This document shows, one piece after another, positions 1-8,882 of a stretch of DNA of 64,000 nt (position 1 is the first letter of the stretch; every line of letters starts with the position of its first letter). The translations under genes were made by a program, and so were the position numbers. The DNA comes from Candidatus Competibacter phosphatis (lineage in GTDB: Bacteria; Pseudomonadota; Gammaproteobacteria; Competibacterales; Competibacteraceae): positions 1-64,000 of the forward strand of contig NZ_SPMZ01000040.1 in NCBI RefSeq assembly GCF_012939995.1, in the 5' to 3' direction. The notes below the pieces were generated by a model. It saw nothing but the letters and a program-made list of their open reading frames with translations, was not told where the DNA came from and made no database searches.

Positions 1-139
1 ACAGCATCCGCCCTAGATAGTCAACGAGCGAAATCGATCCGTGCTGGTCGAGGGCGCGCTGGATCACCGGCGACCGCGCGCGGACTTGGGCAAGCACATG
101 AGCGAGGTCGAGGGAATCGGATTCAAGCACCGGTTTCAC
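1..139 (-). CDS. Partial coding region running off the left edge, unknown function
   Basis: On the minus strand a frame opens with GTG at 139-137 and stays open for 46 codons to the window edge. It begins VKPVLESDSLDLAHVLAQ and continues as an amphipathic, helix-like sequence without stops. There is no clear Shine-Dalgarno site, and an in-frame stop lies just upstream of the GTG. I do not recognise the family. The sequence reads more like a protein than the competing plus-strand frame, but a chance open frame is possible in DNA this rich in GC. Confidence 0.35.
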   Translation of the reverse strand, partial: MKPVLESDSLDLAHVLAQVRARSPVIQRALDQHGSISLVDYLGRML

Positions 140-304
140 TTCACGGCTTTATTGGCAGCGGTGTTTTTCCATCGCCCGGTCGAGGAGGAACGGCACTCCA
201 CCCGTCGACGGGGGAAGGGGGGTAGCGGCGGTGATGGGGAGCCAGTCATCGTGCCGACTCTGGTCCTTGAAATTCCACCGGAGAATCGAATTAACCCGTT
301 TGCA

Positions 305-802
305 TCATGAGGCGGATCTCCGGCGCAATGCCCGCCGGGCGTAGGGTAGATCCGCCACCGGCAGCCGGCCTTGCAGTGTGGTCCCACCGATAAATGCTTC
401 CAGCGTGCAGACTTGGCAGCGCAAGCCCGTGTCCAGTACCCAGCGGTCGTCCACCAGCAATGCGGCGTGGGCAACTCTCAGCGGCGGGCCGGCGACCAGC
501 ACGTATTCCAACCGGTCTGGGTGGTATCCCAGGTGAATCAGGCGGTCGGCCTTGGCGACGGCGTAAGCTTTGCAGTCCCAAGCGGTCAACCAGTCGAGAT
601 CGGCAACGTCTGGCCAGTCGTTCAGGCAGAGATCGCCGGGGCAGGGCCGACCCTGCCGGTTCACTGCGGCATTGACCTGAGCCAGTTCGGCTGGTACGAC
701 AGGAGATGGCTGCGGCGATGCTGCTGGCGGCGTCTGGCAGCCACCGGCGAACAGCAGCAAGGCGAGTAAGAGTAGGGAGGGGTGGTAATGGAGGCGCGAC
801 AT
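305..802 (-). CDS. Lipoprotein with transglutaminase-like cysteine proteinase (LapG/BTLCP-like) domain
   Basis: The protein is about 165 residues if translation starts at the ATG at 802; a second ATG at 814 and a longer frame to 895 are less likely. It opens with a lipoprotein signal, and the lipobox LFAGGC implies outer-membrane or periplasmic anchoring. The mature part has the Cys-His-Asp order of bacterial transglutaminase-like proteinases: WDCKAYAVAKADRL, then AHAALLVDD, then WVLDTG. In that family LapG cleaves biofilm adhesins under c-di-GMP control. No LapA or LapD homologue lies nearby, so the substrate is unknown. The gene stands alone, divergent from the dehydrogenase that starts at 913. 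Confidence 0.6.
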   Translation of the reverse strand: MSRLHYHPSLLLLALLLFAGGCQTPPAASPQPSPVVPAELAQVNAAVNRQGRPCPGDLCLNDWPDVADLDWLTAWDCKAYAVAKADRLIHLGYHPDRLEYVLVAGPPLRVAHAALLVDDRWVLDTGLRCQVCTLEAFIGGTTLQGRLPVADLPYARRALRRRSAS

Positions 803-912
803 GGATACTAGCATGATAAGTTGATCGTTTTTTTCCGACCGCTCGCCTGCTTCCCGGCACAAGACCGTCTTCGCTTCATTGACAATGGGTATCACGCAGT
901 AGGAGCAATTCC

Positions 913-1668
913 ATGCCCCAGCTTGCTTTTATCACCGGCGCCACCTCCGGGTTCGGCGCTGCTTGTGCCCGCCGCTTCGCGGTCGCCGGTTGGTCGCTGG
1001 TTTTGTGCGGCCGGCGCCAGGACCGATTGGATGCCCTGCGCGCCGAGTTAGCCGGTATTCCAGTGTACGCCTTCCCGCTCGACGTGCGCGACGGCGCGGC
1101 TGTCAAGGCCGCCATTGCTGACCTACCGCCGGAATTTACCGAGATTGATGTGTTGGTTAACAACGCCGGTTTGGCGTTGGGCTTGGAGCCTGCCCATCGT
1201 TGCGACATGGAGGATTGGGAACGGATGGTGGATACCAATATCAAGGGGTTGCTCTATTGCACACGAGCCATCCTGCCTGGCATGGTGGCTCGCGATCACG
1301 GTCATGTGATCAATATCGGTTCGGTGGCCGGCAGTTATCCCTATCCGGGTGGCAACGCTTACGGCGGCACCAAAGCATTCGTCAAACAATTTTCCCTGAA
1401 TCTGCGTGCCGATCTGCTGGGCACTCGGGTGCGGGTGACCAACATCGAACCGGGTTTGGCGGAGAGCGAATTTTCCCTGGTGCGTTTCAAGGGCGACGAT
1501 ACCCAGGCCGCCAAAGTCTATCAGGGTACTCAGCCGCTGCGGCCGGAGGACATCGCCGACATCGTGTACTGGGCAACGAGTCGGCCGGCTCATGTCAATC
1601 TCAATAGCATCGAAGTGATGCCGGTGTGCCAAGCCTTCGCGCCGCTTGCGATCAGTCGCGAGAGCTGA
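913..1668 (+). CDS. NADP-dependent short-chain dehydrogenase, YdfG-like (3-hydroxy acid dehydrogenase)
   Basis: This 251-residue classical short-chain dehydrogenase has the Rossmann motif TGATSGFG at residues 8-15, NNAG at 83-86, catalytic Ser137 and the YxxxK pair Tyr150/Lys154. The stretch INIGSVAGSYPYPGGNAYGG closely follows E. coli YdfG, which oxidises L-allo-threonine, serine and 3-hydroxyacids and also reduces malonic semialdehyde. GRR at about residues 32-34 fits NADP preference. Length equals the family norm. The closeness to YdfG makes the family secure but not the physiological substrate. Confidence 0.85.
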   Translation: MPQLAFITGATSGFGAACARRFAVAGWSLVLCGRRQDRLDALRAELAGIPVYAFPLDVRDGAAVKAAIADLPPEFTEIDVLVNNAGLALGLEPAHRCDMEDWERMVDTNIKGLLYCTRAILPGMVARDHGHVINIGSVAGSYPYPGGNAYGGTKAFVKQFSLNLRADLLGTRVRVTNIEPGLAESEFSLVRFKGDDTQAAKVYQGTQPLRPEDIADIVYWATSRPAHVNLNSIEVMPVCQAFAPLAISRES

Positions 1669-1716
1669 ATCGGGGATCAAGCAGGGTCACTAAGGCCGCA
1701 GGGGGCTGAGTACCGG

Positions 1717-2820
1717 TCAGGCCAGATCCGTCGCCGTGTTGTCTCGGCCCGACTCGAAAATGGAGTCAGCCGTTTTCTGCTGCTTGGTCCAGAGCCGAGT
1801 GGTGAGCCGGTAGTACAGCGCAAACATGGCAAGGAAGGTATAAAACTGCCAGTGTTCGGGTACTTTCAGCCGCCAGGCCAGGACACCGCCAGCGGCGGCG
1901 AGCGTGGCGGCAGCCAGCAGGATCGCACAAACCCGGCCATCCGTCAGGCCGAGGCCGAGCAGTAGGTGGTGAAGGTGCTGGCGATCGGCGGCGAACGGAC
2001 TGCGGCCGGCGTGGATGCGGCGAGCCATCACCGCGACGGTATCCATCAACGGCAGGGCCACGATCCAGATTGCGGTGACCGGCGCCATCACCGCCTCCCG
2101 ACCCTGGGACAGTTGAACCAGGAACCAGCCCAGGACAAAGCCGAGCATGGTGCTGCCGGCGTCGCCCATGAACACGCTGGCGCGAGTCCGCCAAGGATGA
2201 CGCAGGTTGAAGCAAAGGAAGCCGGCAATCACCAGAACCAGTACTGACAGAGCGCCAAGTATCCCGCTCTCGGTGACCGGAGCGAGCAGGTTCAGGATGA
2301 TCAGGCAAAGAGTGGCGAGCAACGCCAACCCGCCAGCGAGGCCATCAAGCCCATCGATCATATTGAAAGCGTTGATGACCCCAACCACGGCGAAGATGGT
2401 GATTGGGATCGTGAAGTTATCAAGCAGGATGTTACCCCACCCGAACAGGTCACCCAGGCTGGTCAAGGCTACGTTCCCAGCCAGCGTCATCAACAGAATG
2501 GCGCCGATCTGACACAGAAAGCGCGGAGTGGGGCGCAGGGAAAACAGGTCGTCGTAAAGGCCGACCAAGGTGAGCATGGTCATGCAGATCAGCAACACGC
2601 CAAAGGCGTGGGGTCGTTCCGCAAGCAACAATATGCTCGCGCAAAACGCCATGCACATCGCTACTCCACCAACCATGGGAACCGGATCGCGATGATGTTT
2701 GCGGTCGCTTGGTCGGTCGATCCAGCCCAGGACCCGCGCTGGCTTAATCAACAAGGCGATGAGTCCGGCGCTGTACAAGAACGCGCTTAGGAGTGGCAAA
2801 TAATTCCATAACTGGTCCAT
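1717..2820 (-). CDS. Undecaprenyl-phosphate N-acetylglucosaminyl 1-phosphate transferase family (WecA/TagO-like)
   Basis: A 367-residue polytopic inner-membrane protein of the MraY/WecA polyprenyl-phosphate sugar-1-phosphate transferase family. The family signatures are present in order: the DD pair in GLYDDLFSLRPTPRF, the NAFNMIDGLDGLAGG loop, MGDAGS, and the cytoplasmic histidine motif RQHLHHLLL. Such enzymes transfer a sugar-1-phosphate, often GlcNAc-1-P, from UDP-sugar to the lipid carrier to start O-antigen, enterobacterial common antigen or exopolysaccharide. No other polysaccharide genes flank it. An exosortase-A-type gene pair lies much further on (51.2-54.1 kb), which hints at exopolysaccharide but does not prove a link. 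The start is next to an AT-rich region that should hold its promoter. Confidence 0.85.
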   Translation of the reverse strand: MDQLWNYLPLLSAFLYSAGLIALLIKPARVLGWIDRPSDRKHHRDPVPMVGGVAMCMAFCASILLLAERPHAFGVLLICMTMLTLVGLYDDLFSLRPTPRFLCQIGAILLMTLAGNVALTSLGDLFGWGNILLDNFTIPITIFAVVGVINAFNMIDGLDGLAGGLALLATLCLIILNLLAPVTESGILGALSVLVLVIAGFLCFNLRHPWRTRASVFMGDAGSTMLGFVLGWFLVQLSQGREAVMAPVTAIWIVALPLMDTVAVMARRIHAGRSPFAADRQHLHHLLLGLGLTDGRVCAILLAAATLAAAGGVLAWRLKVPEHWQFYTFLAMFALYYRLTTRLWTKQQKTADSIFESGRDNTATDLA

Positions 2821-2996
2821 AGTAACGTTCGCCTAAAGACTTTAGGGATAATTTGTCAAGTATAAAAAGCATGTCCTTATTAAGGAACATAGCAAGTGTT
2901 CCTATAAGAAGCAGTATATTTATTAATGTAATTTTTAAGTGCAGTCAAGGTCTGTAGAGTAAAAATGTTTCAGATGCCCTGAAATAGTTTGATTCT
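2821..2996. promoter_or_regulatory. AT-rich intergenic region, probable promoter of the WecA-like gene
   Basis: This 176-base gap is far richer in A and T than the flanking genes, especially at 2840-2945. It lies upstream of the minus-strand WecA-like gene and downstream of nfeD. It holds several TATAAT-like hexamers but no single promoter that can be singled out by eye. Confidence 0.35.
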
Positions 2997-3449
2997 TTAC
3001 GACTCGATCATCCCCTTCAGCATGACTCCCTCCACTCCGACGACCCGTAGCCGGGTTCCAGCCGGACAATCCTGCTCCACCAGGATTTTCCAGGTGCTAT
3101 CGTCGACTCGAATCTTGCCGTGCCCGTTGATCACCGGCGCATCCAGGGTGAATACCCGACCAACGTACTGATGACCACGGCGATTGAGTAGTGGGTCATC
3201 AGTACGAGTCGGGTGCCGTCGTAGCCATAACCGCCAGGCGACGATGGAACCCACCGACAGTAGCGCGAATAGCAGCACCTGGTAGGTCCATGCCAGCGCC
3301 GGCAGTACAGTCAGCGTCAGCCCCACCAGTAGCGCCGCTACCCCCATCCATAGAAAGAAGAAGCCGGGAGCGATGGCCTCGATTATCATCAGCACCACAC
3401 CCAGCAGCCACCAGTTCCAGTAAACCGGCTCCAACAGCCAGCCGTTCAC
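2997..3449 (-). CDS. NfeD family membrane protein
   Basis: A 150-residue short NfeD protein with two or three N-terminal membrane helices (about residues 12-75) and a C-terminal OB-fold-like beta domain ([21 protein letters not shown] onward). Short NfeD proteins partner with SPFH/stomatin proteins in membrane organisation. Translation starts at a GTG that overlaps the stop of the upstream SPFH gene as GTGA, so the two are translationally coupled and probably form one complex. Confidence 0.85.
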   Translation of the reverse strand: MNGWLLEPVYWNWWLLGVVLMIIEAIAPGFFFLWMGVAALLVGLTLTVLPALAWTYQVLLFALLSVGSIVAWRLWLRRHPTRTDDPLLNRRGHQYVGRVFTLDAPVINGHGKIRVDDSTWKILVEQDCPAGTRLRVVGVEGVMLKGMIES

Positions 3450-4378
3450 GAGCGTGTCTCCGCCTTGCTTAAAGCCTCCCGCGTCAATTCGGCCACTCCG
3501 GCCAGCGTGCCGATCAGCCCCGAAGTGTCTAGCGGCATCAACAGTACTTTCTGGTTCGGCGCCGCCGCCAGCTTTGCCACCGCCTCTACGTATTTCTGCG
3601 CCACGAAGTAGTTGATTGCTTGCACGTCGCCTTTGCCGATGGCTTCCGATAGCATCAGAGTGGCGCGGGCCTCGGCCTGAGCCAGTCGCTCGCGGGCTTC
3701 GGCGTCGCGAAAGGCGGATTCCTTACGACCCTCGGCTTCGAGAATAGCCGCCTGTTTGAGTCCTTCGGCTTCCAGAATAGCGGCCTGGCGCGCACCTTCA
3801 GCGGTGAGAATCGACGCCCGCTTGTCCCGCTCGGCCTTCATTTGTCGTGCCATCGAGTCCACCAGATCCTTGGGAGGGGCGATGTCCTTGATCTCGATGC
3901 GAGTGACCTTGAGACCCCACGGCGTGGTGGCTTCATCGACCACGGTGAGTAGTCGGGCATTGATGTCGTCGCGCTTGGACAGCAGTTCGTCCAGGTCCAT
4001 CGAGCCCATCACCGTGCGGATATTGGTCATGGTGAGGTTGAGGACGGCGAATTCCAGGTTGTTGACTTCGTAGGCGGCCTTGGCGGCGTCCAGCACTTGA
4101 TAGAACACGACCCCATCCACCTGGATCATGGCGTTGTCCTTAGTGATGATCTCCTGCGAGGGGACATCTAGCACCGTTTCCATCATGTTGATTTTATGAC
4201 CGATGCGGTCGATGATCGGGACGATGAGATTCAGGCCGGGCCGCATGGTTTCGGTATAGCGGCCGAAGCGTTCGACCGTGTATTCCATGCCTTGTGGCAC
4301 CGCCTTGACACCCAGAACGATCAGGATGACCGCCAGCATCGCCAGCGCCACCACAAATGCGGAAAAGCCCTCCAGCAT
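3446..4378 (-). CDS. SPFH/Band 7 stomatin-like protein (QmcA-like)
   Basis: I place the start at the ATG at 4378, preceded by GGAGGA six bases upstream; a TTG five codons earlier overlaps that ribosome binding site and is not a good start. The 310-residue product has one N-terminal membrane helix (about residues 6-25) and an SPFH domain ([17 protein letters not shown] onward, to about residue 180). After that comes an alanine/glutamate-rich coiled coil with repeats such as [20 protein letters not shown]. It would form an oligomeric membrane-associated scaffold together with the coupled NfeD protein. In E. coli QmcA has a comparable size and partner. Confidence 0.88.
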   Translation of the reverse strand: MLEGFSAFVVALAMLAVILIVLGVKAVPQGMEYTVERFGRYTETMRPGLNLIVPIIDRIGHKINMMETVLDVPSQEIITKDNAMIQVDGVVFYQVLDAAKAAYEVNNLEFAVLNLTMTNIRTVMGSMDLDELLSKRDDINARLLTVVDEATTPWGLKVTRIEIKDIAPPKDLVDSMARQMKAERDKRASILTAEGARQAAILEAEGLKQAAILEAEGRKESAFRDAEARERLAQAEARATLMLSEAIGKGDVQAINYFVAQKYVEAVAKLAAAPNQKVLLMPLDTSGLIGTLAGVAELTREALSKAETRS

Positions 4379-4485
4379 GACGATTTCCTCCAATATAAGT
4401 GGGGTAAAGCTTAAAGACTAAAGGGTGGAGAGAAAAGGACCAAGTCCAGCGCTTGGTCGATACGCCGTCGCCACTTGCTGCTGAG

Positions 4486-5922
4486 TTACTCTGCGCCTTC
4501 ACCTGGGATCGAACCCGAGCGCGCGTCCACCACCACATGCAAAGGTTGATCTTTGTGGTCCCACGCCACCACCTGCCAGCGCATCGCGCCGGTTTCGTCC
4601 ACATAGAGCGAAGCCGAGTCGAGGGAGAGGGTATCGGTGCGGGTGATCAGCGCCGCTTGGGCCACCGGCAGTACACGGTCGAGATCGTACAGCCAGGATC
4701 CCAACACCAGTGGAGTCAGCGGTGTGGTGGCGGTCAGTTCATCCCATTCGACCTCGTCGGCCATCTGCTCGAATTCCCGGTCCACGGCAGTGACCGCAAG
4801 TTGGCTGGCCGTCGGGTCAAGCAGGATGTCGAAGCTGTACAATCGCCGGATGCGCCGTTGCGGCTGATCCTCGCAGCCACGGAAGGTGTAGCGCAGCTCC
4901 CGGATCTGTGCCGCGCCTTCGGTGCCGCCGTCCAACTCCGTCACCACCGCTTCCAACACCGCGTGCGGATCGGTGTGCTGGGCCAGCGGCCGAACGATCG
5001 AATAGCCGGCGCGGACGGTGGCGATCTCGGTTCCAACTGGCAGCGACTGGCGGTCGACCAGGATAGTGGCGGCGCTGCCGACGAAGACGGACGCGTCAAT
5101 CCCATGGTTGGCCAGTACTCGACGGGCGTGACGGTCGGCGGCGCGCAGGTATAGGCTGGCCAGCGGCCAAGCTTGGCGCCAGACCCCCACCAGTGCCGCC
5201 CACGGCCGCAGCCGGCTCGTCTGGCTGTCCCGATCCGTCCGCAACCAACCCTCCGCGATCAGCGCCTGAATTTCGCGGGCGTGGTTATCGGCCAGCAGGC
5301 CGGTGGGATCGTGGGTGGCTCGGCCAGATGGATTCGGGTCCACCACTTGTGCGAGGGTGGTCACCAGCGCTTGGTGCAAGGCGTATAGCGCGCGTGGGTC
5401 CCAGATGTCCTTCAGTTGCAGTCGCGCCATGTAGGCGGGTGGAGGCAAACTGTAAGGCAAATTCAGGTTGTTGGTGGCCAGTACCCGGCCATCTTGCAAT
5501 TGGGTTGAGAACTCGACGAAATCGTGCGGTGGGCGGGAGCCGATCGCGAACCGAATGTGAGCGATCAGGGCGACGCTACCTTGTTCCGGTTGCGCCAGCA
5601 GGCGCAGCCACAACACTGCGCCCTGGATGAGATCATCGCTGCGGAAATCGTCACAGTGGATGAAACCGGCGGCGGTCAGTGATGCGGTAGCGTCGGCGAG
5701 TGTGAGCCAAGCAGCGTCAGGTAATTCCGTTTCCTGGATCGGAGCGAAGTGTGGCCGCAGCGGCTGACGGACACGCCACAGTGCCAATGGTGTTCCGAAT
5801 AGCAGTTGCAACAACAGGGCGGGTGGAGCGATCAGCCATTTGATCAGGCGAATCAACAAGACCAGAGTGTACGATGGCAGCAGTACGACGGTACGCAGCA
5901 ACAACAGTAGTAAATGGCGCAC
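4486..5922 (-). CDS. Membrane-anchored protein of unknown function
   Basis: The frame is open from 5988, but that would overlap the upstream DUF1285 gene by 52 bases. A GTG at 5922, with AGGA about 8 bases upstream and 12 bases after the DUF1285 stop, is the better start and gives about 478 residues. The N-terminus carries two close hydrophobic stretches (LLLLLLRTVVLLPSYTLVLL and a second around APPALLLQLLFG). The remaining 400 residues are soluble, with no catalytic motif I recognise. Placement directly after the DUF1285 gene suggests co-transcription. I cannot assign a function. Confidence 0.6.
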   Translation of the reverse strand: MRHLLLLLLRTVVLLPSYTLVLLIRLIKWLIAPPALLLQLLFGTPLALWRVRQPLRPHFAPIQETELPDAAWLTLADATASLTAAGFIHCDDFRSDDLIQGAVLWLRLLAQPEQGSVALIAHIRFAIGSRPPHDFVEFSTQLQDGRVLATNNLNLPYSLPPPAYMARLQLKDIWDPRALYALHQALVTTLAQVVDPNPSGRATHDPTGLLADNHAREIQALIAEGWLRTDRDSQTSRLRPWAALVGVWRQAWPLASLYLRAADRHARRVLANHGIDASVFVGSAATILVDRQSLPVGTEIATVRAGYSIVRPLAQHTDPHAVLEAVVTELDGGTEGAAQIRELRYTFRGCEDQPQRRIRRLYSFDILLDPTASQLAVTAVDREFEQMADEVEWDELTATTPLTPLVLGSWLYDLDRVLPVAQAALITRTDTLSLDSASLYVDETGAMRWQVVAWDHKDQPLHVVVDARSGSIPGEGAE

Positions 5923-5936
5923 CAACGGTCCTCGCT

Positions 5937-6515
5937 TCAGTTCTCGTCGTCCAACTGGCCAAGGCTGAAGAATTTGCCCTCGCTCCATACACCATAATCG
6001 TGGCCACCGTTGGCCGCTGGTCGCTCCTCGCCCAGTTCGATCAGTTCCAGGAACACCGCTCGGCTCAGGAGTGCGCGCAAACCGCCGCGTACATGAATGT
6101 AGGGCGAGGGTTCGCCACCGGGGCTGCGGTATTCGACCATCAGCGGATGGGCGGAGCCGGCGCTAACCCGATCGTCCAGGTTAGTGGTGAAAAGCAACCG
6201 CTGCTCGCGGCCGGTGCCTTCGGCATCCAACCGCACCGCTAGGAACGGTGCGTCATCGACTTGAATGCGCCATTTTTCCACCGGCGTAACCAAGTAGTAA
6301 TGACCGTCTGGATCGTATCGCAGGATGGAGGCGAACAGCCGAACCAGGGCTCCGCGCTGGATGGGCCTACCTTCATGGGACCAGACGCCGTTGCGGGCAA
6401 TGCGCAGATCCATATCGCCGCTGAGAGGCGGGTTCCAGCGCTCAACTGGCGGTAGCGACGGGGCGGACGACAGTTGGGAGGCCAGGGTTTCCGGGTCAAG
6501 AGTGGAGCGACGCAT
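5937..6515 (-). CDS. DUF1285 domain protein
   Basis: A 192-residue soluble protein whose central part (RIARNGVWSHEGRPIQRGAL, LVTPVEKWRIQVDDAPFLAV, then a segment on first-layer beta strands ending SPYIHVRGGLRALLSRAVF) matches my recollection of the DUF1285 family, which is widespread in proteobacteria and has no established reaction. It is the first gene of a probable two-gene unit with the membrane protein that follows about 12 bases after its stop. Confidence 0.75.
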   Translation of the reverse strand: MRRSTLDPETLASQLSSAPSLPPVERWNPPLSGDMDLRIARNGVWSHEGRPIQRGALVRLFASILRYDPDGHYYLVTPVEKWRIQVDDAPFLAVRLDAEGTGREQRLLFTTNLDDRVSAGSAHPLMVEYRSPGGEPSPYIHVRGGLRALLSRAVFLELIELGEERPAANGGHDYGVWSEGKFFSLGQLDDEN

Positions 6516-6646
6516 GACTGGGGTCGGAGCTTAGGGTGCGGTTTCCCGTTCACCTTTATTATGAAGGATGAACGACCGTGCGGCGAAGCTTCATCGCTCG
6601 GAGTCCCCGTCAGTTTTGCTCAAGACGAGATTTGTGAGCTGAAACG

Positions 6647-6703
6647 CCGCACGCCCTTGCCCGGTTTGGGCAAGCGTGCGGGTTGACTCCTTATAGTAAG
6701 GAG
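6647..6703. terminator. Two inverted repeats downstream of the lytic transglycosylase gene
   Basis: A 14-bp stem with a two-base bulge pairs 6647-6662 with 6668-6681 around a five-base loop. A second perfect 7-bp stem, CTCCTTA/TAAGGAG, lies at 6687-6703. Both follow the stop of the minus-strand gene ending at 6721. Neither has a strong T tract on the minus strand, so they may stabilise a 3' end rather than terminate on their own. Confidence 0.4.
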
Positions 6704-6720
6704 CGCGAAGCGGGTTTTTC

Positions 6721-7389
6721 TCAGCCCTCGACGGTGACTCGTTGCAGCCCGCGGTAGATCCGAATGACCTTGTCCGGGAACGAGGAACGCGTGCCCAGGC
6801 TACCGTTGTAGTTGAGCAGCGCCCGGCGCAGGTCGCCGGAATGGTCTTCGAGATATTCCACCAGGATTTGTGAGCCGGTGTGGATGTTCTTGGCGGGGTC
6901 GAACAGCTCGCGGGTGCCGCCGATTTTCCGAATCTTACCCTTATGGGAACCCGGCATTACCTGCATCAGGCCACGGGCGCCGACCCGGCTGACGGCACGC
7001 TCTTTGAACGTCGATTCGACGGCGATGACGGCGAGGATGAGCTCCGGGTCCACATCGTGGCGCTTGCCGTTGCGAATCGCTTCGCGAACGATTCGTTGTG
7101 CCCTGGCTTCCGGGACCCGATACTTGCTCTGGATGTGGTTGGAAAGGCTGGTGACTTTCCTTTGGTCGGCCGGCTTGAGTTCGACGGCATCGGCATCGGC
7201 ATCGGCATCGGCGCCGAAATCGGCGCCGAAATCGGAATTGATGGCCGCAATGATTGGGTTGGGCTCCTCGCCACGGATTGTCTCCGGCGATTGAGCCAGC
7301 GCTGCGACAGGCACTAGAAAGGCCGCGCACAGCAGTCCTGACTTAAGGGTCAGAGTAAGCCTTTCCTTGACGCATTCCGTGAACTCCAT
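6721..7389 (-). CDS. Lytic transglycosylase, SLT domain (periplasmic)
   Basis: This 222-residue protein has an N-terminal signal peptide (LKSGLLCAAFLVPVAALAQS) and a C-terminal SLT/Goose-lysozyme-like fold. The fold has the catalytic glutamate in AVIAVESTFKERAVS, then GARGLMQVMPG, then a NYNGS motif. It should cleave the beta-1,4 MurNAc-GlcNAc bond with formation of 1,6-anhydroMurNAc. Between signal and catalytic domain sits an acidic low-complexity stretch, DFGADFGADADADADA, encoded by a short tandem repeat. The gene stands alone between two noncoding stretches. Confidence 0.85.
   Translation of the reverse strand: MEFTECVKERLTLTLKSGLLCAAFLVPVAALAQSPETIRGEEPNPIIAAINSDFGADFGADADADADAVELKPADQRKVTSLSNHIQSKYRVPEARAQRIVREAIRNGKRHDVDPELILAVIAVESTFKERAVSRVGARGLMQVMPGSHKGKIRKIGGTRELFDPAKNIHTGSQILVEYLEDHSGDLRRALLNYNGSLGTRSSFPDKVIRIYRGLQRVTVEG
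7187..7235. repeat. Hexanucleotide tandem repeat inside the lytic transglycosylase gene
   Basis: Several consecutive copies of a six-base unit (gcatcg on the plus strand) are followed by two copies of a 12-base variant. In the minus-strand protein they encode alternating Asp-Ala and Asp-Phe-Gly-Ala. All steps are multiples of three bases, so copy-number slippage would change linker length without breaking the frame. Confidence 0.7.
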
Positions 7390-8270
7390 AAAAGACCTCC
7401 ATCGTTGATCAGCACGAACTGATAGTGCTCAATAGGCCCATATCCTGGGTTGGCTCCGGTTCCTCCTCCCTGAACCCAGCCGGATTGCTCCGGTGCCGTG
7501 GACCCGACTAAGCAACTCCGGGAACATGGCCTGCCAGCCTGATTTCCGGTGTCGCCTGATGTTCCTAAGCCAGTATCGAGCTACGGTGCCTGGTCTATGG
7601 CAGGAACATACTGCAATACAGCATTGGTAACTATGAAAGCACGGGATCAAAATGTTTTGCAAGTATCAGATTGCCAAATAAATAATTTTTATGTATTGGG
7701 TAATTGCTTTCTGACCGCTGTTTATTTATTAAATTAATGTTAAAAAACAATATGTTAAATTAACGCGGATTCTTGTCGGTAAATTATTTAAAAATTTAAT
7801 AAAAACAAATAGTTATAAAATTTTTGCAAATTGGAAAAAAAGAACATTTGCCAATCGATAGCGATTATTTTTTCGATGACAGTTTCAGTTTCAGATTAGT
7901 GTCACTTTTACAATTAATACAATTTAAATCAAATTTGGTTTAAAATTTTATTTTTCAAAGTGAGCGCTAGGCTCATGATTTATTTTTTTTAACTATTTGA
8001 TAGATATATATTTTTATAAGAAACACCAGGGCTGGTTCTGATTCGATATGAAACGGGACTGTTGGTGAACGAATCCTGAACCGGTCGTTTGCGATGAGGG
8101 GAAGAGTACAATGACGATGCCCCCCCGGTCCGGGCTCAGGGTTTGTTTGGTGGCTTGGAACGAGGGGCTGGCGTGCCCCGGATGGATGGAAAACCGAGGT
8201 TCCATGGGACGGCAATTTTCCAGGTTTAGCCGCGAAAAATTTTGTGCGAACGATTGACAGAGGAGTGACG
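7390..8270. other. Noncoding stretch of about 880 bases with an AT-rich core
   Basis: No convincing gene is present. The left part (7390-7640) has ordinary base composition and would contain the promoter of the lytic transglycosylase. The core (about 7640-8010) is very AT-rich, with many A and T runs, and is unlike the GC-rich genes on both sides. The right part (8030-8270) is GC-rich again and leads into the adenosyltransferase gene; I looked there for a cobalamin riboswitch box and did not find one. An unannotated small RNA is possible but not supported by a clear terminator. Confidence 0.5.
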
Positions 8271-8822
8271 ATGGGCAACCGACTTTCCAAAATCTACACG
8301 CGTACCGGGGACAAGGGGACTACCGGGTTGGGTAACGGGGATCGGGTTGCCAAGGATTGCCTACGTATCGAGGCGATCGGCGTGGTCGATGAATTGAACT
8401 GTATTGTTGGTCGGGTACTGGTTCATGATCTGCGCGAACCCATTCGCGACTGCTTGCAGGATGTGCAGCACAAGCTGTTCGATCTGGGAGGGGAGTTGAG
8501 TATTCCCGGCTACCAGGCGATTAAAGAGGATGATGTGGCGCAGTTGGAAGAGGCGCTGAATGAATTCAATGCACAGTTGCCGCCGCTCAAGGAATTCATA
8601 CTACCTGGGGGCGGGCGGGCGGCGGCGGATTGCCACATGGCACGGGCGATTTGTCGACGCGCCGAGCGGCGAGTCGTATCGCTAGCGCGGACGGAACAAA
8701 CCAGCGAGCATGTGCAGGTCTACCTGAACCGGTTGTCGGATCTGCTGTTCGTGCTGTGCCGGATTCTCGCCCGGGATGAGGGTGGGATCGAGGTGCTGTG
8801 GCGCAATCCAGGGCGAGGTTGA
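8271..8822 (+). CDS. ATP:cob(I)alamin adenosyltransferase, PduO/MMAB type
   Basis: Translation should start at the ATG at 8271 with GAGGAG just upstream; a GTG-type extension to 8244 lacks a ribosome binding site. The 183-residue product carries PduO-family motifs: YTRTGDKGTTGL near the N-terminus (ATP binding), RIEAIGVVDELN, FILPGG, and CRRAERRVV with ARTEQ. The enzyme transfers the adenosyl group of ATP to reduced cobalamin, making the cofactor for methylmalonyl-CoA mutase and related enzymes. That would fit a propionyl-CoA metabolising organism, as the CoA-ester genes at 16.7-24.4 kb also suggest. It has its own promoter region and no operon partner. Confidence 0.88.
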   Translation: MGNRLSKIYTRTGDKGTTGLGNGDRVAKDCLRIEAIGVVDELNCIVGRVLVHDLREPIRDCLQDVQHKLFDLGGELSIPGYQAIKEDDVAQLEEALNEFNAQLPPLKEFILPGGGRAAADCHMARAICRRAERRVVSLARTEQTSEHVQVYLNRLSDLLFVLCRILARDEGGIEVLWRNPGRG

Positions 8823-8882
8823 GGCAGCGGCTGGACAGATCGAACTGTTGATCCGAGCAGCCGGAAGGTACTTTTATCGCCG

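Noticed and set aside
41-310. Plus-strand frame of 89 residues at the left edge
   Set aside because: Its composition is low-complexity and it opposes the minus-strand frame ending in the window edge, which looks more like protein.
7187-7235. CRISPR-like array
   Set aside because: The repeat units are only 6-12 bases, have no spacers and lie inside a coding gene.
8030-8270. Cobalamin riboswitch ahead of the adenosyltransferase gene
   Set aside because: I looked for the B12 box and the paired core and did not see them; the G/C runs there do not form the expected fold.
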